Shown: positions 31,413 through 41,209, counted from the first letter of the stretch. The stretch: 64,000 nucleotides of DNA from Xanthomonas bromi (GCF_900092025.1 NZ_FLTX01000051.1:1-64000), one strand, 5' to 3'. Notes: generated by a model from the sequence alone, not told the origin. Numbers and translations are program-made.

Positions 31413-32014
31413 TCATTCGGCGAGCGGCGATGCAGTGCTCTTGTGTGAGTCTGGAGGTGTGGGCATATCAATAGGGGGCAAGCTTACCCCCAACCGTTGC
31501 CGGACCTTTGCCAGCGCGGCCGTATCGGCTTTGATGAGAAAACGTTCTCCCCGTGCGGACGCCGCCAGATCGGAACTACCGTAGTCAGCCCAGCTGACGT
31601 CTAGCCTGCTTACGCCGCATGCGCATCTGGTTGGCTGGGGGCCAGCGATGCTCAGCGTGGTGCCAGGCGCGTCGGGTCCCTTCGGCGCACTTTTCAACTG
31701 GAATACGAGCTCGATCACCCAGTTGCCTGGGGGCGGCGACACATGGCGGCTGGCCAACCGGAATCCGGACTGCTCATACGATTCGATGTAGGCGCGTTCC
31801 AGCACCCGCATCGACATGCCGAGATGAGGCCACTCTGGGACGATGGGGGCCGACCTTCAGGAGCCTGCTGTAACGTGCCGGCATCAGGCACTTGGGTGAC
31901 GGAAGGGCGACTTCGCGCGGCGGATGGGTGGTTCATCAATAACCCCAGGGTCAGGGTGGCGATAATAAGCAGGCGACGGGCTTGCACGTGGGGGTCTTCA
32001 GTTTCTTGGGACAT
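31413..32014 (-). pseudogene. Exported protein of unknown function, frameshifted in a homopolymer
   Basis: The ATG at 32014 (purine-rich GGGGCAAG just upstream) opens a frame with a hydrophobic segment (LLIIATLTLGLLM) and then leaves frame after PEGRPP. The C-terminal 134 residues (MSMRVLERAYIESYEQSGF ... to 31413) continue in another frame. A run of five G on the plus strand at 31845-31849 marks the break: one more base gives an unbroken product of about 200 residues, reading PEGRPPIVPEWPHLGMSMRV. I do not recognise the family. It may be a real mutation, phase variation at a short tract, or a sequencing error. Confidence 0.6.
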
Positions 32015-32068
32015 CTTGCCCCGATAAAGATTTGAATGGCTGCTGCCCGGCGGGGCGGCGGCCATCGC

Positions 32069-32369
32069 TCAGTCGCGTCGCACTGCCAGGCCTGTCTGCG
32101 CAACCAGCAGATCGATCCCCGACACCGCGCCGCCCAGCAGTGCCGCCCATCCAGTGTTCCCCTGGCCCGTCGGGTACGTTCCGGCCGTGGCCGCCCAGTC
32201 GATCACGGGCTGGCTGGACGCCCCCAGGTTGACCACGATGTAGCCACCGCCCTGCACGTTTCCGGTGGAGGCCGACGCACCAACGATAATGCTCATCGCA
32301 TTGTCGCGGGTTCTTCGACACCACCAGGGTGATGCTCGCACTGGTGGTCAGCTTGCCGTCGCTAAGCAA
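32069..32369 (-). pseudogene. Remnant of the C-terminal part of an unrecognised protein
   Basis: One frame reads LSDGKLTTSASITLVVSKN after a stop and then loses sense. The next frame continues TRDNAMSIIVGASASTGNVQ and stays open to a stop at 32069. A one-base change near 32305-32315 would join them. The first part resembles beta-strand repeats of secreted or adhesin-like proteins, but that is only an impression. No start codon with a ribosome site is evident. Alternatively the ATG at 32296 could start a separate 75-residue protein. Confidence 0.35.
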
Positions 32370-32461
32370 CCGTCAACCGGCAACCGGCAACGAAACCGGC
32401 GACATGCACGCAGCCTGCACCAGTTCGCGACGGGGTTTAATGCTTCGGGCACAATGCGCCG

Positions 32462-33325
32462 ATGCAGCTGACAGACCTGAGCAGCCGGGTGATTCCGGCC
32501 ACCGAGTACCGCCGCGAGCGGTGGCGCAATCAATTGGGTTGGACGCGCGAGATCCTGTGTCTGGGTGACGCGGATCAATGGGCACTGCGGCTGTCGATTG
32601 CCGAGATCGAGCAGGATGCTGCGTTTTCCGCATTCCCTGGCATCGATCGTGAGCTTGTGCTGCTGCGGGGCAATGGCATGCGTCTGCAGTTCGGCAATGG
32701 CAATGGGGATGGCAACGGAGAGGCTGATATCGATCCCGGTATCAGTGCCAATGCCAATTCCCCCGACGCCGAAACCGAAACCATTGCAGCCGCTGCCGCC
32801 GGGAAAAGCGGCGGCCCAGACACTCTTGGCGCGGAGAGTATCTGCGAGCGTGCTGGCGTCAGTGGAGCGTGGAGCACTGCCGCCGACGCACGCGCGTGGC
32901 CGTGGGCACCGCATCTTGTTGCGAACCCTGCCCGCAGTGGGCATTGCGTCGATTTAATGCCGCCCTATCAACGCGTGCGATTTGCCGGCGAAGATGCGGT
33001 GCATGCGGTGCTGCTGGACGGTGCGACCCAGGATTTCAATCTGATGTGGCGACGCGACTTGCTGCAGACCGAGCTGCTGCATCGTCCGCTGGTCGGCACC
33101 ATGGTGTTTTTCGCAGACCCGGGCAGCGCCTGGGCGATCCACTTGCTTGCCGGTCAGGCGCGTTTCGGGCGCGATAGTGATTTGCCGCCGTTAGTGGCGG
33201 GCGATACTGCGTGGCTGAGCGCTGCGGCGCGCACCCGTTATGTGCTCGACGGCGGCGGCGAATTGCTGGCGATCCGCGTGAGTCTGATTGCGGAAACAAT
33301 CAATCTGCCGGGCATCGCCGGCTGA
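32462..33325 (+). CDS. HutD/Ves family protein with a large low-complexity insert
   Basis: A 287-residue cupin-like protein. The N-terminal part (EYRRERWRNQLGWTREI; IAEIEQDAAFSAFPGIDRELVLLRGNGMRL) and C-terminal part (DFNLMWRRD, VVF-type barrel strands) match HutD, which is usually about 190-210 residues and often sits with histidine-use genes. Here about 75-85 residues (around 78-163), Gly/Asn/Ala-rich, separate two strands that are adjacent in normal members. No hut genes are nearby. The insert begins with repeated GGCAATG-like units in DNA. Confidence 0.82.
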   Translation: MQLTDLSSRVIPATEYRRERWRNQLGWTREILCLGDADQWALRLSIAEIEQDAAFSAFPGIDRELVLLRGNGMRLQFGNGNGDGNGEADIDPGISANANSPDAETETIAAAAAGKSGGPDTLGAESICERAGVSGAWSTAADARAWPWAPHLVANPARSGHCVDLMPPYQRVRFAGEDAVHAVLLDGATQDFNLMWRRDLLQTELLHRPLVGTMVFFADPGSAWAIHLLAGQARFGRDSDLPPLVAGDTAWLSAAARTRYVLDGGGELLAIRVSLIAETINLPGIAG

Positions 33326-33461
33326 GTCCTGCCGGTGGCGGGTCGCGCATAGCGGCAGACTCCGCCACGCGCGTCATGCAGGCCGCTCAACCATGCGAGC
33401 CGCGCCGCCAATGCAGGCAATGCCAGCCCGTTGCCGAGCCTGGCGCGTGGTACCGCTAGGC

Positions 33462-34436
33462 TCACGATGCGGCCAGATGCTGTTCGAAAGCAGGGCTCAT
33501 CGATTCGTGAAGCGCGCCGTTGGTGCGCGACAGGAAGCGCACTGCAAGTTGCGCAGTGCGTGCATAGGCGAGTCCGGCATCGACGCCGAGCACGGTCATT
33601 GCCGTGGCCCAGGCATCGGCGTGCATCGCATCGCGTGCGAGCACGGTGACGGCGGCGGGCGCGTGCGGCACCGGGGTGCCGGTGCGCGGGTCGAGGGTGT
33701 GCGCATAGCGGATGCCGTCGGCATCGAAGCGGTGCCAGCGATCGCCCGAGGTGGCCACTGCCAGGCCATCCAGCGCGATAACGCGTGCCGGCAATGCCGC
33801 GCCGGCGTCTTCGTCGGGTGCGGATTCGACCAGCACGCGCCATGCGCTGCCATCGGGTTTGCGGCCGTATCCGAACAGTTCGCCGCCGACTTCGATCAAC
33901 GCGCTGGCGACGTCGGCCTGCATGAGCGCGTGGTGCACGCTGTCCACGCTGAATCCCTTGGCAATTCCCGAAAGATCCAGCGCCACGGCACCCGGCTGCA
34001 GCACGCGCATGCCGTCCAGATCCAGGCGCTGCCAGCCGCAACGCAAGCTTGCCAGCGCGATCTGCTCGCGCGAGGGTACCCGTCGTCTGCTGGCCGACGC
34101 GCCAAAGCCCCACAACTCGACCATCGGGCCGATGGTGGGGTCGAAGGCGCCGCCACTGGCCTGAGCGATGTCCAGCGCTGCGCGCAGCACCGCATGGAAC
34201 TCGGCAGGCAATGTCTGCCAATGACCAGCCTTGGCACGGTTGTAGCGACTGATATCCGATTCTGCTTCCCAGGTGCTCATCTGCTTGACGACGCGATCCA
34301 GTGCGGCCTGGATGCACGCGTGCAACGGAGGCAGGTCGCGCCCGCGCGGCGCCACCAGCTTCACGCTCCAGGTAGTGCCCATGCTGCGGCCGTCCAAGGT
34401 GGCGATGTCGCGGTCGGCGGAAGGTGCTGTGGGCAT
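33462..34436 (-). CDS. apbE: FAD:protein FMN transferase (ApbE family)
   Basis: ApbE attaches FMN to a Ser/Thr of target flavoproteins, using FAD. I take the ATG at 34436 (324 residues), which gives GRSMGTTWSVKL near the N-terminus, the family's first motif. Others are MSTWEAESDISRYN, DLSGIAKGFSVD, a GGELFGYG strand and HTLDPRTGTP. There is no signal peptide or lipobox, unlike many periplasmic ApbE proteins, so its location is uncertain. The flavoprotein partner is not obvious nearby. Confidence 0.92.
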   Translation of the reverse strand: MPTAPSADRDIATLDGRSMGTTWSVKLVAPRGRDLPPLHACIQAALDRVVKQMSTWEAESDISRYNRAKAGHWQTLPAEFHAVLRAALDIAQASGGAFDPTIGPMVELWGFGASASRRRVPSREQIALASLRCGWQRLDLDGMRVLQPGAVALDLSGIAKGFSVDSVHHALMQADVASALIEVGGELFGYGRKPDGSAWRVLVESAPDEDAGAALPARVIALDGLAVATSGDRWHRFDADGIRYAHTLDPRTGTPVPHAPAAVTVLARDAMHADAWATAMTVLGVDAGLAYARTAQLAVRFLSRTNGALHESMSPAFEQHLAAS

Positions 34437-34842
34437 GGCGTGGTCGTAGGGGTGCGTGGAGCAGCAGAATGCAGCAATCGCGCGTTTGCCGCCGCGCCTG
34501 GAAGCTAAACATGGCAAAAAGTAGCGATCAGTCGTCAGCGGGGCATGGACGTCGCACGGGAACTGCCGCGAACGGGTGGGACATGCCGCAGCGAGCGGCG
34601 GCCACGCGGATCTGGCGCCGAGAGCATGCGCAGCCAGAAGCCGCGGTGTTGCTGGGCACTGACGAGGGGCGTGCCGGTCGGTGTGGACCTGCTGCGTTCA
34701 TGCCACGTCTGCGGGATGCAGGCCTGCAGCTGCCGTGCAGTCTCCTCGTGCAGCAAGGCGCCCAGGCCTTGATGGCGCGCGCCTTACAGCAATGGGATCG
34801 CAGGCAGACTCTGGCTTGCAATAGATGCTTGAAAGTGCCCGC
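34437..34842. other. Intergenic region between apbE and the Rieske gene
   Basis: About 400 bases. A minus-strand frame (34535-34756, 73 codons, open a little further upstream) has a plausible stretch (HEETARQLQACIPQTWHERS) but no clear ribosome site or homologue I recognise, so I do not call a gene. Otherwise nothing supported. Confidence 0.4.
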
Positions 34843-35172
34843 TTAGCGGTCGTCGCGGGTCCAGATGCCGTCGTGTTCGCGCTTGACCGGGAACGTGGGC
34901 ACGGCGGTGTAGGCGGGCGCGCACAAAGGGCGACCGTCGCGGATATCGAAACGCGCGCTATGCAATTGGCACTCGATGGTGCCGGCGACCGGGTCGAAGC
35001 TGCCAGGCGACAATTCGTAGTCTTCGTGGCTGCAGCGGTCTTCCAGTGCGTACAGCACGCCATCGAGATTGAACACGACGATGGGTGCGTCGGTGACTTC
35101 GTCCCAGACGGTTTGCATTTCACCAGGCAGCAGTGCGTCGCTGGCGCAGACGAAGGTCCAGGTGTCGCTCAC
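34843..35172 (-). CDS. Rieske [2Fe-2S] ferredoxin-like protein
   Basis: A 109-residue single-domain Rieske protein. Cluster ligands are Cys47 and His49 (DRCSHED) and Cys68 and His71 (ECQLHSARFD). It resembles the small ferredoxins of ring-hydroxylating dioxygenases and NirD. No oxygenase is present; it is instead the last gene of the SUF iron-sulfur operon, overlapping the acetyltransferase gene by 4 bases. A role as an electron donor or a cluster client of SUF is inferred from position. Confidence 0.9.
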   Translation of the reverse strand: MSDTWTFVCASDALLPGEMQTVWDEVTDAPIVVFNLDGVLYALEDRCSHEDYELSPGSFDPVAGTIECQLHSARFDIRDGRPLCAPAYTAVPTFPVKREHDGIWTRDDR

Positions 35173-35708
35173 GGCGTCGGCCCGTTCAAGTGTTTTTCCA
35201 GCACTTCAAAACGCAGATCCTGGCGCAGCGGAATGCCGAAGCGCTCGTCGCCATACGGGAAGGGTTTGAGGATTCCGGTGCGACGATACCCGCGGCGTTC
35301 GTAGAAGGCGATGAGTTCATTGCGCACGTTAATCACTGTCATGCGCATCACCGGCAACTGCCATTCGCTGTGCGCAATGCGCTCGGCCTCGGCCAACAGG
35401 GTTTTGCCGAGCCCGCTGCGCTGCAACGATGGATCGACCGCAAACATCCCGAAGTACCCGGCACCATGATCATCGGCGATATGCGCACACGCCTGCAGGC
35501 GCCCATCCTGTTCGACCAACAGCACCAGACTGCGCTCGCGCAGGATGTCTTCGCGCAGCACGGCGGGGTCGATACGCGCGCCATCGAGAATATCCGCCTC
35601 GGTGGTCCAGCCCGCGCGGCTGCTGTCGCCGCGATAGGCCGAAGTCACCAGCAGGACAAGGGCGGCGATGTCATCGACAGTGGCGATGCGGAAAATAGTG
35701 GTCTGCAT
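35169..35708 (-). CDS. GNAT family N-acetyltransferase
   Basis: A 179-residue acetyltransferase. The acetyl-CoA loop is LQRSGLGKTLLAEAERIA, followed by the terminal FYERRGYRRTG motif. The ATG at 35708 excludes upstream sequence made of the heptamer repeat. The substrate is unknown. It sits between sufS and the Rieske gene and overlaps the latter by 4 bases. Its presence in the SUF operon is seen in related genomes as far as I recall, but the link is not explained. Confidence 0.85.
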   Translation of the reverse strand: MQTTIFRIATVDDIAALVLLVTSAYRGDSSRAGWTTEADILDGARIDPAVLREDILRERSLVLLVEQDGRLQACAHIADDHGAGYFGMFAVDPSLQRSGLGKTLLAEAERIAHSEWQLPVMRMTVINVRNELIAFYERRGYRRTGILKPFPYGDERFGIPLRQDLRFEVLEKHLNGPTP

Positions 35709-35723
35709 GCGTGGCAGTTTAGC

Positions 35724-35859
35724 GGGAATCGGGAATCGGGAATCGGGAATCGGGAATCGGGAAAAGCATTGCCCTGCTCGATGAGCCATGTTTCACGCAT
35801 TGCACGTCTTGGTGTTCGGGGGGAGCCGCTCTCGATTCTCCATTCCCGATTCCCGATTC
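35724..35859. repeat. Inverted pair of GGGAATC heptamer arrays (GNAT-sufS gap)
   Basis: The left arm is five perfect GGGAATC units (35724-35758) plus a partial sixth. The right arm (35834-35859) carries the complementary GATTC-CC units. About 75 bases of non-repetitive sequence lie between. Transcribed across, the arms could fold into a hairpin. The element sits inside the SUF operon. Confidence 0.8.
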
Positions 35860-35862
35860 AAA

Positions 35863-37107
35863 TCAGCCCAGTAGTCGACGCACCTTCGACAATGCCGCAA
35901 TAAACCGCTCGATCTCGTCGTGGGTGTTGTAGAACGCCAGGGAAGCGCGGCAGGTGGCGGCCACGTTGTAGTACTGCAGCAGCGGGTGCGCACAATGCTG
36001 GCCGGAGCGGACGGCCACGCCTTCCAGGTCGAGCAGGGTAGCCAGGTCGTGCGCGTGGGCGCCTTCGACCAGGAACGACACCACCGCTGCCTTGTCGGGC
36101 GTAGTGCCGAAGATGCGCAGGCCGTCGACGCGCTGCAGCTCCTCGGTGAAGTGCGCCAGCAATTCCGCCTCGCGCGCCTCCACGTGCTCCAGGCCGATCG
36201 ATTCCAGATAATCCACTGCTGCGCCCAGGCCGATGAAGCCGGCGATGTTGGGCGTGCCGGCTTCGAACTTGTGCGGGGTATCGTTGTAGACGGTGCCTTC
36301 GAAGCTGACTTCCTTGATCATCTCGCCGCCGCCCAGAAACGGCGGCATCGCCTGCAGATGTTCGCGGCGTGCCCATAGCGCACCGGTACCGGTGGGGCCG
36401 CACATCTTGTGGCCGGTGATGGCGTAGAAATCGCAGCCGATCGCGGCCACGTCGATGCGCCGGTGCGGCGCCGCCTGCGAGCCGTCCACCACGGTGACGA
36501 TGCCGCGCTTGCGCGCGTCGCGGCAGATCTCGCGCACCGGGTTGACCGTGCCCAGCACGTTGGAGACATGCGTGATCGCCAGCAGTTTGACGTCCGGCGT
36601 CATCGCCTTGCGCAGGGCATCCAGATCCAGCGCGCCCTCGGGCGTGATCTCGGCCACGCGAATGCTGGCACCGGTGCGCTGGGCCACCAGTTGCCACGGC
36701 ACGATGTTGGCGTGGTGCTCCATGCGCGAGATCAGGATCACATCGCCCGGGCCCAGGCGTGGCAGCGCCCACGAGTAAGCCACCAGGTTGATCGCGAACG
36801 TGGTGCCGCTGCACAGCACCAGCTCGTCGGCGCGCACGTTGAGAAACCGCGCCAACTTGCTGCGCGCACCTTCGAATGCATCGGTTGCCTTGGTTCCCAG
36901 CGCGTGCACCGCACGGCTGACATTGGCGTTCTGCCGGCGATAGAACTCGTCGGTGGCCGCAATCACCTGGAGCGGCTTCTGCCCAGTGTTGGCGTTGTCG
37001 AAATAGATCAGCGGCTTGCCGTGCACCTGCCGCATCAGCAGAGGGAAATCCGAGCGCACGCGCGCCCAATCCGGTGCCTCGGTCAGCGGGACGGCGGGGG
37101 CATTCAT
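35863..37107 (-). CDS. sufS: Cysteine desulfurase SufS
   Basis: A PLP enzyme that takes sulfur from cysteine for iron-sulfur assembly. The 414-residue protein has the PLP Lys234 in TGHKMCGPTG and the catalytic Cys372 in RSGQHCAHPL, where the persulfide forms. It is group II (SufS/CsdA type). The start overlaps the sufD stop. No sufE or sufU gene, the usual sulfur acceptor, is seen in the operon; it must lie elsewhere or be replaced. Confidence 0.95.
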   Translation of the reverse strand: MNAPAVPLTEAPDWARVRSDFPLLMRQVHGKPLIYFDNANTGQKPLQVIAATDEFYRRQNANVSRAVHALGTKATDAFEGARSKLARFLNVRADELVLCSGTTFAINLVAYSWALPRLGPGDVILISRMEHHANIVPWQLVAQRTGASIRVAEITPEGALDLDALRKAMTPDVKLLAITHVSNVLGTVNPVREICRDARKRGIVTVVDGSQAAPHRRIDVAAIGCDFYAITGHKMCGPTGTGALWARREHLQAMPPFLGGGEMIKEVSFEGTVYNDTPHKFEAGTPNIAGFIGLGAAVDYLESIGLEHVEAREAELLAHFTEELQRVDGLRIFGTTPDKAAVVSFLVEGAHAHDLATLLDLEGVAVRSGQHCAHPLLQYYNVAATCRASLAFYNTHDEIERFIAALSKVRRLLG

Positions 37108-38366
37108 GCCACGCCTGCCGAGGTCAGTGCGCGGTCCAGCCGCAATGCCAGCACCGCACTCAGCGCGGTTGGCAGCACGCGTAGCGGCTCGTGGCAGAAG
37201 GCGGCACTGAGCAGGCGTTGCGCTTGCTCTTGCGGCAACCCGCGCGAGCGCAGGTAGAACAACGCGTTGTCGTCAAGCTGACCCACCGTAGCGCCGTGCG
37301 CGGCCTGCACTTCGTCGGCATCGATCACCAGCACCGGCTGGGTATCGATTTCGGCATTGGACGACAGCAGCAGATTCTTGTTGGATAGCCGCGCATCGGT
37401 GCCGTCGGCGCCCGTGCGAATGCGGATGCCGCCATGGAATACCACGCGGCTGCGATCGGCACCAACACCGCGCCACACCAACTCGCAAGCGGTGTCGCGT
37501 GCAATGTGTTCGATGCCCAACCGCGTGTCGACATGCCGGCGGCCGTTGCCGAGCAGCACGCCATTGGCGGTGAGTTGCGCGTTGTCGCCTTCCAGTCGCA
37601 CGTTGAGCTCGTGCCGCGACAGGCCTGCGCCCAGCTCCAGGTCCACGCGTTGATAGCGCGCGTTGCGTGCAAGTACCGCGTCGGTCCGCAGCAGCGAGGT
37701 GGCATGCACGCTGTTGGCCTGCATGCGCGCATGCGAGAGCGCCGCGTCCTGGGCTAGATGCACATGCATCACGCTGTTATCCAGATGCGCCGCATCGCCG
37801 ACATGCAAATGATGCTCGACAACGTTGAGCGCAGCACCGGCGCGCAATTCGATCAGATGGCGGTGATGCCACGATAGATCGTGCTCGCCGGCGACGCTGA
37901 CGAACACCAGCTGCAGCGGCAGTTCGATCTGCACACCGTCGCGCACGCGGACCAGCACGCCTTCGTCGGCAAGCGCGGCATTCAGGCGCGCGAAAATTTC
38001 GTCGCTGCCGTCGAAACGGCGGCCCAGCAACTGCTGTGCGTCCTCGCTTGCGGCCAGCGACGCAGACAAGGTGTCCAGCTGCACGCCATCCGGCAAGGTG
38101 GACAGATCGCTGAGCGCTTCGGACGGGCGGCCATTGACGAAGACCAGACGCGGCGACGGGATGTCGTCCAGCGTGGCGGCATCCACCAGTGTCGGGACAG
38201 TAGGCGCGGGCTGGAAGCTGCGCCGTTCCAGCTGGCGCAACGAGGTGTACTTCCAGGCTTCGGCGCGCGGGCCGGGCAAGCCGGTCTGCAGCGCCGCATC
38301 GAGCTCGGCGCGGCGTGCGTCATTGCCAGAGAAGCCACGGGCCAGGGAGTCGAGCAGGGCACTCAT
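37104..38366 (-). CDS. sufD: Fe-S cluster assembly protein SufD
   Basis: A scaffold component of the SufBC2D complex. I take the ATG at 38366 (420 residues), which overlaps the sufC stop (TGATG). The N-terminus has the PGPRAEAWKYTSLRQL motif, and the C-terminal half is the beta-helix core with SNKNLLLSSNAEIDTQPVLVI and EVQAAHGATVGQLDD, where the key His of SufD lies. Flanked by sufC and sufS in standard order. Confidence 0.95.
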   Translation of the reverse strand: MSALLDSLARGFSGNDARRAELDAALQTGLPGPRAEAWKYTSLRQLERRSFQPAPTVPTLVDAATLDDIPSPRLVFVNGRPSEALSDLSTLPDGVQLDTLSASLAASEDAQQLLGRRFDGSDEIFARLNAALADEGVLVRVRDGVQIELPLQLVFVSVAGEHDLSWHHRHLIELRAGAALNVVEHHLHVGDAAHLDNSVMHVHLAQDAALSHARMQANSVHATSLLRTDAVLARNARYQRVDLELGAGLSRHELNVRLEGDNAQLTANGVLLGNGRRHVDTRLGIEHIARDTACELVWRGVGADRSRVVFHGGIRIRTGADGTDARLSNKNLLLSSNAEIDTQPVLVIDADEVQAAHGATVGQLDDNALFYLRSRGLPQEQAQRLLSAAFCHEPLRVLPTALSAVLALRLDRALTSAGVA

Positions 38367-39130
38367 CAGGCGGCAACCTCGGGCACCACGCGGTCCTTCA
38401 GGAAATGGTAGCCGTGTTTTTCCAACTCCAGCGCCAGTTCCGGGCCGCCACTCTGCACGATGCACCCCTCGGCCAGCACATGCACCACGTCCGGCTTGAT
38501 GTAATCGAGCAGGCGCTGATAGTGGGTGATGATCAGGAACGAACGCTCCGGCGAACGCAATGCGTTGACGCCATCGGCCACGCTCTTGAGCGCATCGATA
38601 TCCAGGCCCGAATCGGTCTCGTCCAGGATGGCGAGCTTGGGCTCGAGCACGGCCAGCTGGAAGATCTCGTTGCGCTTTTTTTCGCCGCCGGAGAAACCTT
38701 CGTTGACGCCGCGATGTAATAGCTCGTCCTTCAAATGCAGCACGGCCAGCTTTTGCCGCACCAGCTTGAGGAACTGCATCGAATCCAGTTCTTCTTCGCC
38801 ACGCGCCTTGCGTTGGGCGTTCAGCGCGGCGCGCAGGAAATAGGTGTTGTTGACGCCGGGGATTTCCACCGGGTACTGGAATGCCAAAAACAGGCCAGCG
38901 GCGGCGCGTTCTTCCGGCGGCAGATCGAGCAACTCCTTGCCGTCGAATTGCACGCTGTCTGCGCTGACCTCATAGCCATCGCGGCCTGCCAGTACATTGC
39001 CCAGCGTGGATTTACCCGCGCCATTGGGACCCATGATGGCGTGCACCTGGCCGGGCTGGATATCCAGCGACAGGCCCTTGAGGATGTCTTTGCCGGCGAT
39101 GCTGGCGTGGAGGTTGGAGATATTGAGCAT
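38366..39130 (-). CDS. sufC: Fe-S cluster assembly ATPase SufC
   Basis: An ABC-type ATPase (254 residues) that drives the SufBCD scaffold. Walker A is GPNGAGKST, the signature is FSGGEKKRNEIFQ and Walker B is LAILDETDSGLD. The ATG at 39130 starts the standard MLNISNLHASI; the longer frame upstream is made of heptamer repeat sequence. It is not a membrane transporter component. Confidence 0.95.
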   Translation of the reverse strand: MLNISNLHASIAGKDILKGLSLDIQPGQVHAIMGPNGAGKSTLGNVLAGRDGYEVSADSVQFDGKELLDLPPEERAAAGLFLAFQYPVEIPGVNNTYFLRAALNAQRKARGEEELDSMQFLKLVRQKLAVLHLKDELLHRGVNEGFSGGEKKRNEIFQLAVLEPKLAILDETDSGLDIDALKSVADGVNALRSPERSFLIITHYQRLLDYIKPDVVHVLAEGCIVQSGGPELALELEKHGYHFLKDRVVPEVAA

Positions 39131-39235
39131 GGGAATAGGGAATCGAGAATAGAGAATGGGTAATGCGAGATGGCGGCGCGGCAAGGAGCAGAAAAGAGAA
39201 CCGACACCGATTCTCCATTCCCTACTCCCGATTCC
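39131..39235. repeat. Inverted pair of degenerate GGGAATC heptamer arrays (sufC-sufB gap)
   Basis: The left arm (39131-39165) has GGGAATA, GGGAATC, GAGAATA, GAGAATG and GGTAATG. The right arm (39209-39235) has GATTCTC, CATTCCC and related inverted units. The arms are about 43 bases apart. This is a second copy inside the SUF operon, less perfect than the one at 35724. The sufC start codon directly touches the left arm. Confidence 0.75.
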
Positions 39236-39242
39236 GTCGGCG

Positions 39243-40700
<1,458 letters not shown>

Positions 40701-40715
40701 TGGGCTGCCTACAGG

Positions 40716-41174
40716 TCAGGTGGTCGCGACGCGTGCGGCGATGGAACGCCGCCGGGTGTCGCCAGGGAGAGAGAGGGGTTGCAACATCTGTGCAAGCGTG
40801 ACGCGACGCAAGGCGTCGCTGACCACATCGTTGATCAGGCGCCAGTTCGAACGTACGCCGCAGCGCTGCGCAATGCCGCACTGGCTGTGGTCCTGGCTGC
40901 ATTCGGTGATCGCTAGCGGGCCTTCCATCGCTTCGACGATCTCCACCAGGGTGATGTCGCTGGGCGCACGTGCAAGGCGGTAGCCGCCGTACACGCCGCG
41001 CAAGCCTTCGACCAGGCCTGCTTGCGACAACGGCTTGAGAATCTTGCTGACGGTCGGCGCTTCCAGGCCGGCCTGTTCGGCCAGCTCGCTTGCGCTGAGC
41101 ACCTGATCGCAGCGTGCCGCCAGGACGGTCAGCACGACGGTGGCGTAATCGGTGAGTTTGGTGACGCGCAACAT
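40716..41174 (-). CDS. Rrf2-family regulator of the SUF operon
   Basis: A 152-residue winged-helix repressor of the IscR/Rrf2 group. The N-terminal DNA-binding domain begins MLRVTKLTDYATVVL, and three cysteines (Cys92, Cys99, Cys105 in TECSQDHSQCGIAQRC) can hold an Fe-S cluster. The spacing is typical of SUF-linked regulators. As first gene of the operon it probably senses cluster status and represses its own transcript. Annotated in relatives as the SUF system Fe-S assembly regulator. Confidence 0.92.
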   Translation of the reverse strand: MLRVTKLTDYATVVLTVLAARCDQVLSASELAEQAGLEAPTVSKILKPLSQAGLVEGLRGVYGGYRLARAPSDITLVEIVEAMEGPLAITECSQDHSQCGIAQRCGVRSNWRLINDVVSDALRRVTLAQMLQPLSLPGDTRRRSIAARVATT

Positions 41175-41203
41175 GGGAAGGCGAAATCCGAAAGCGGACC
41201 GAA

Positions 41204-41209
41204 ATTGTA
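41204..41209 (-). promoter_or_regulatory. Candidate -10 element of the SUF operon
   Basis: Read on the minus strand this is TACAAT, about 30 bases before the regulator's ATG. I see no good -35 match, which would fit a promoter controlled by the Rrf2 protein, but an operator could not be defined by eye. Confidence 0.4.

Noticed and set aside
34535-34756. Small minus-strand gene downstream of the Rieske gene
   Set aside because: Composition is plausible in part, but there is no ribosome site, no clear start and no family match, so I left it as an unlabelled region.
35724-35758. GGGAATC tandem as a CRISPR array
   Set aside because: Units are 7 bases and directly adjacent with no spacers; no cas genes are nearby. 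It is a short tandem repeat.
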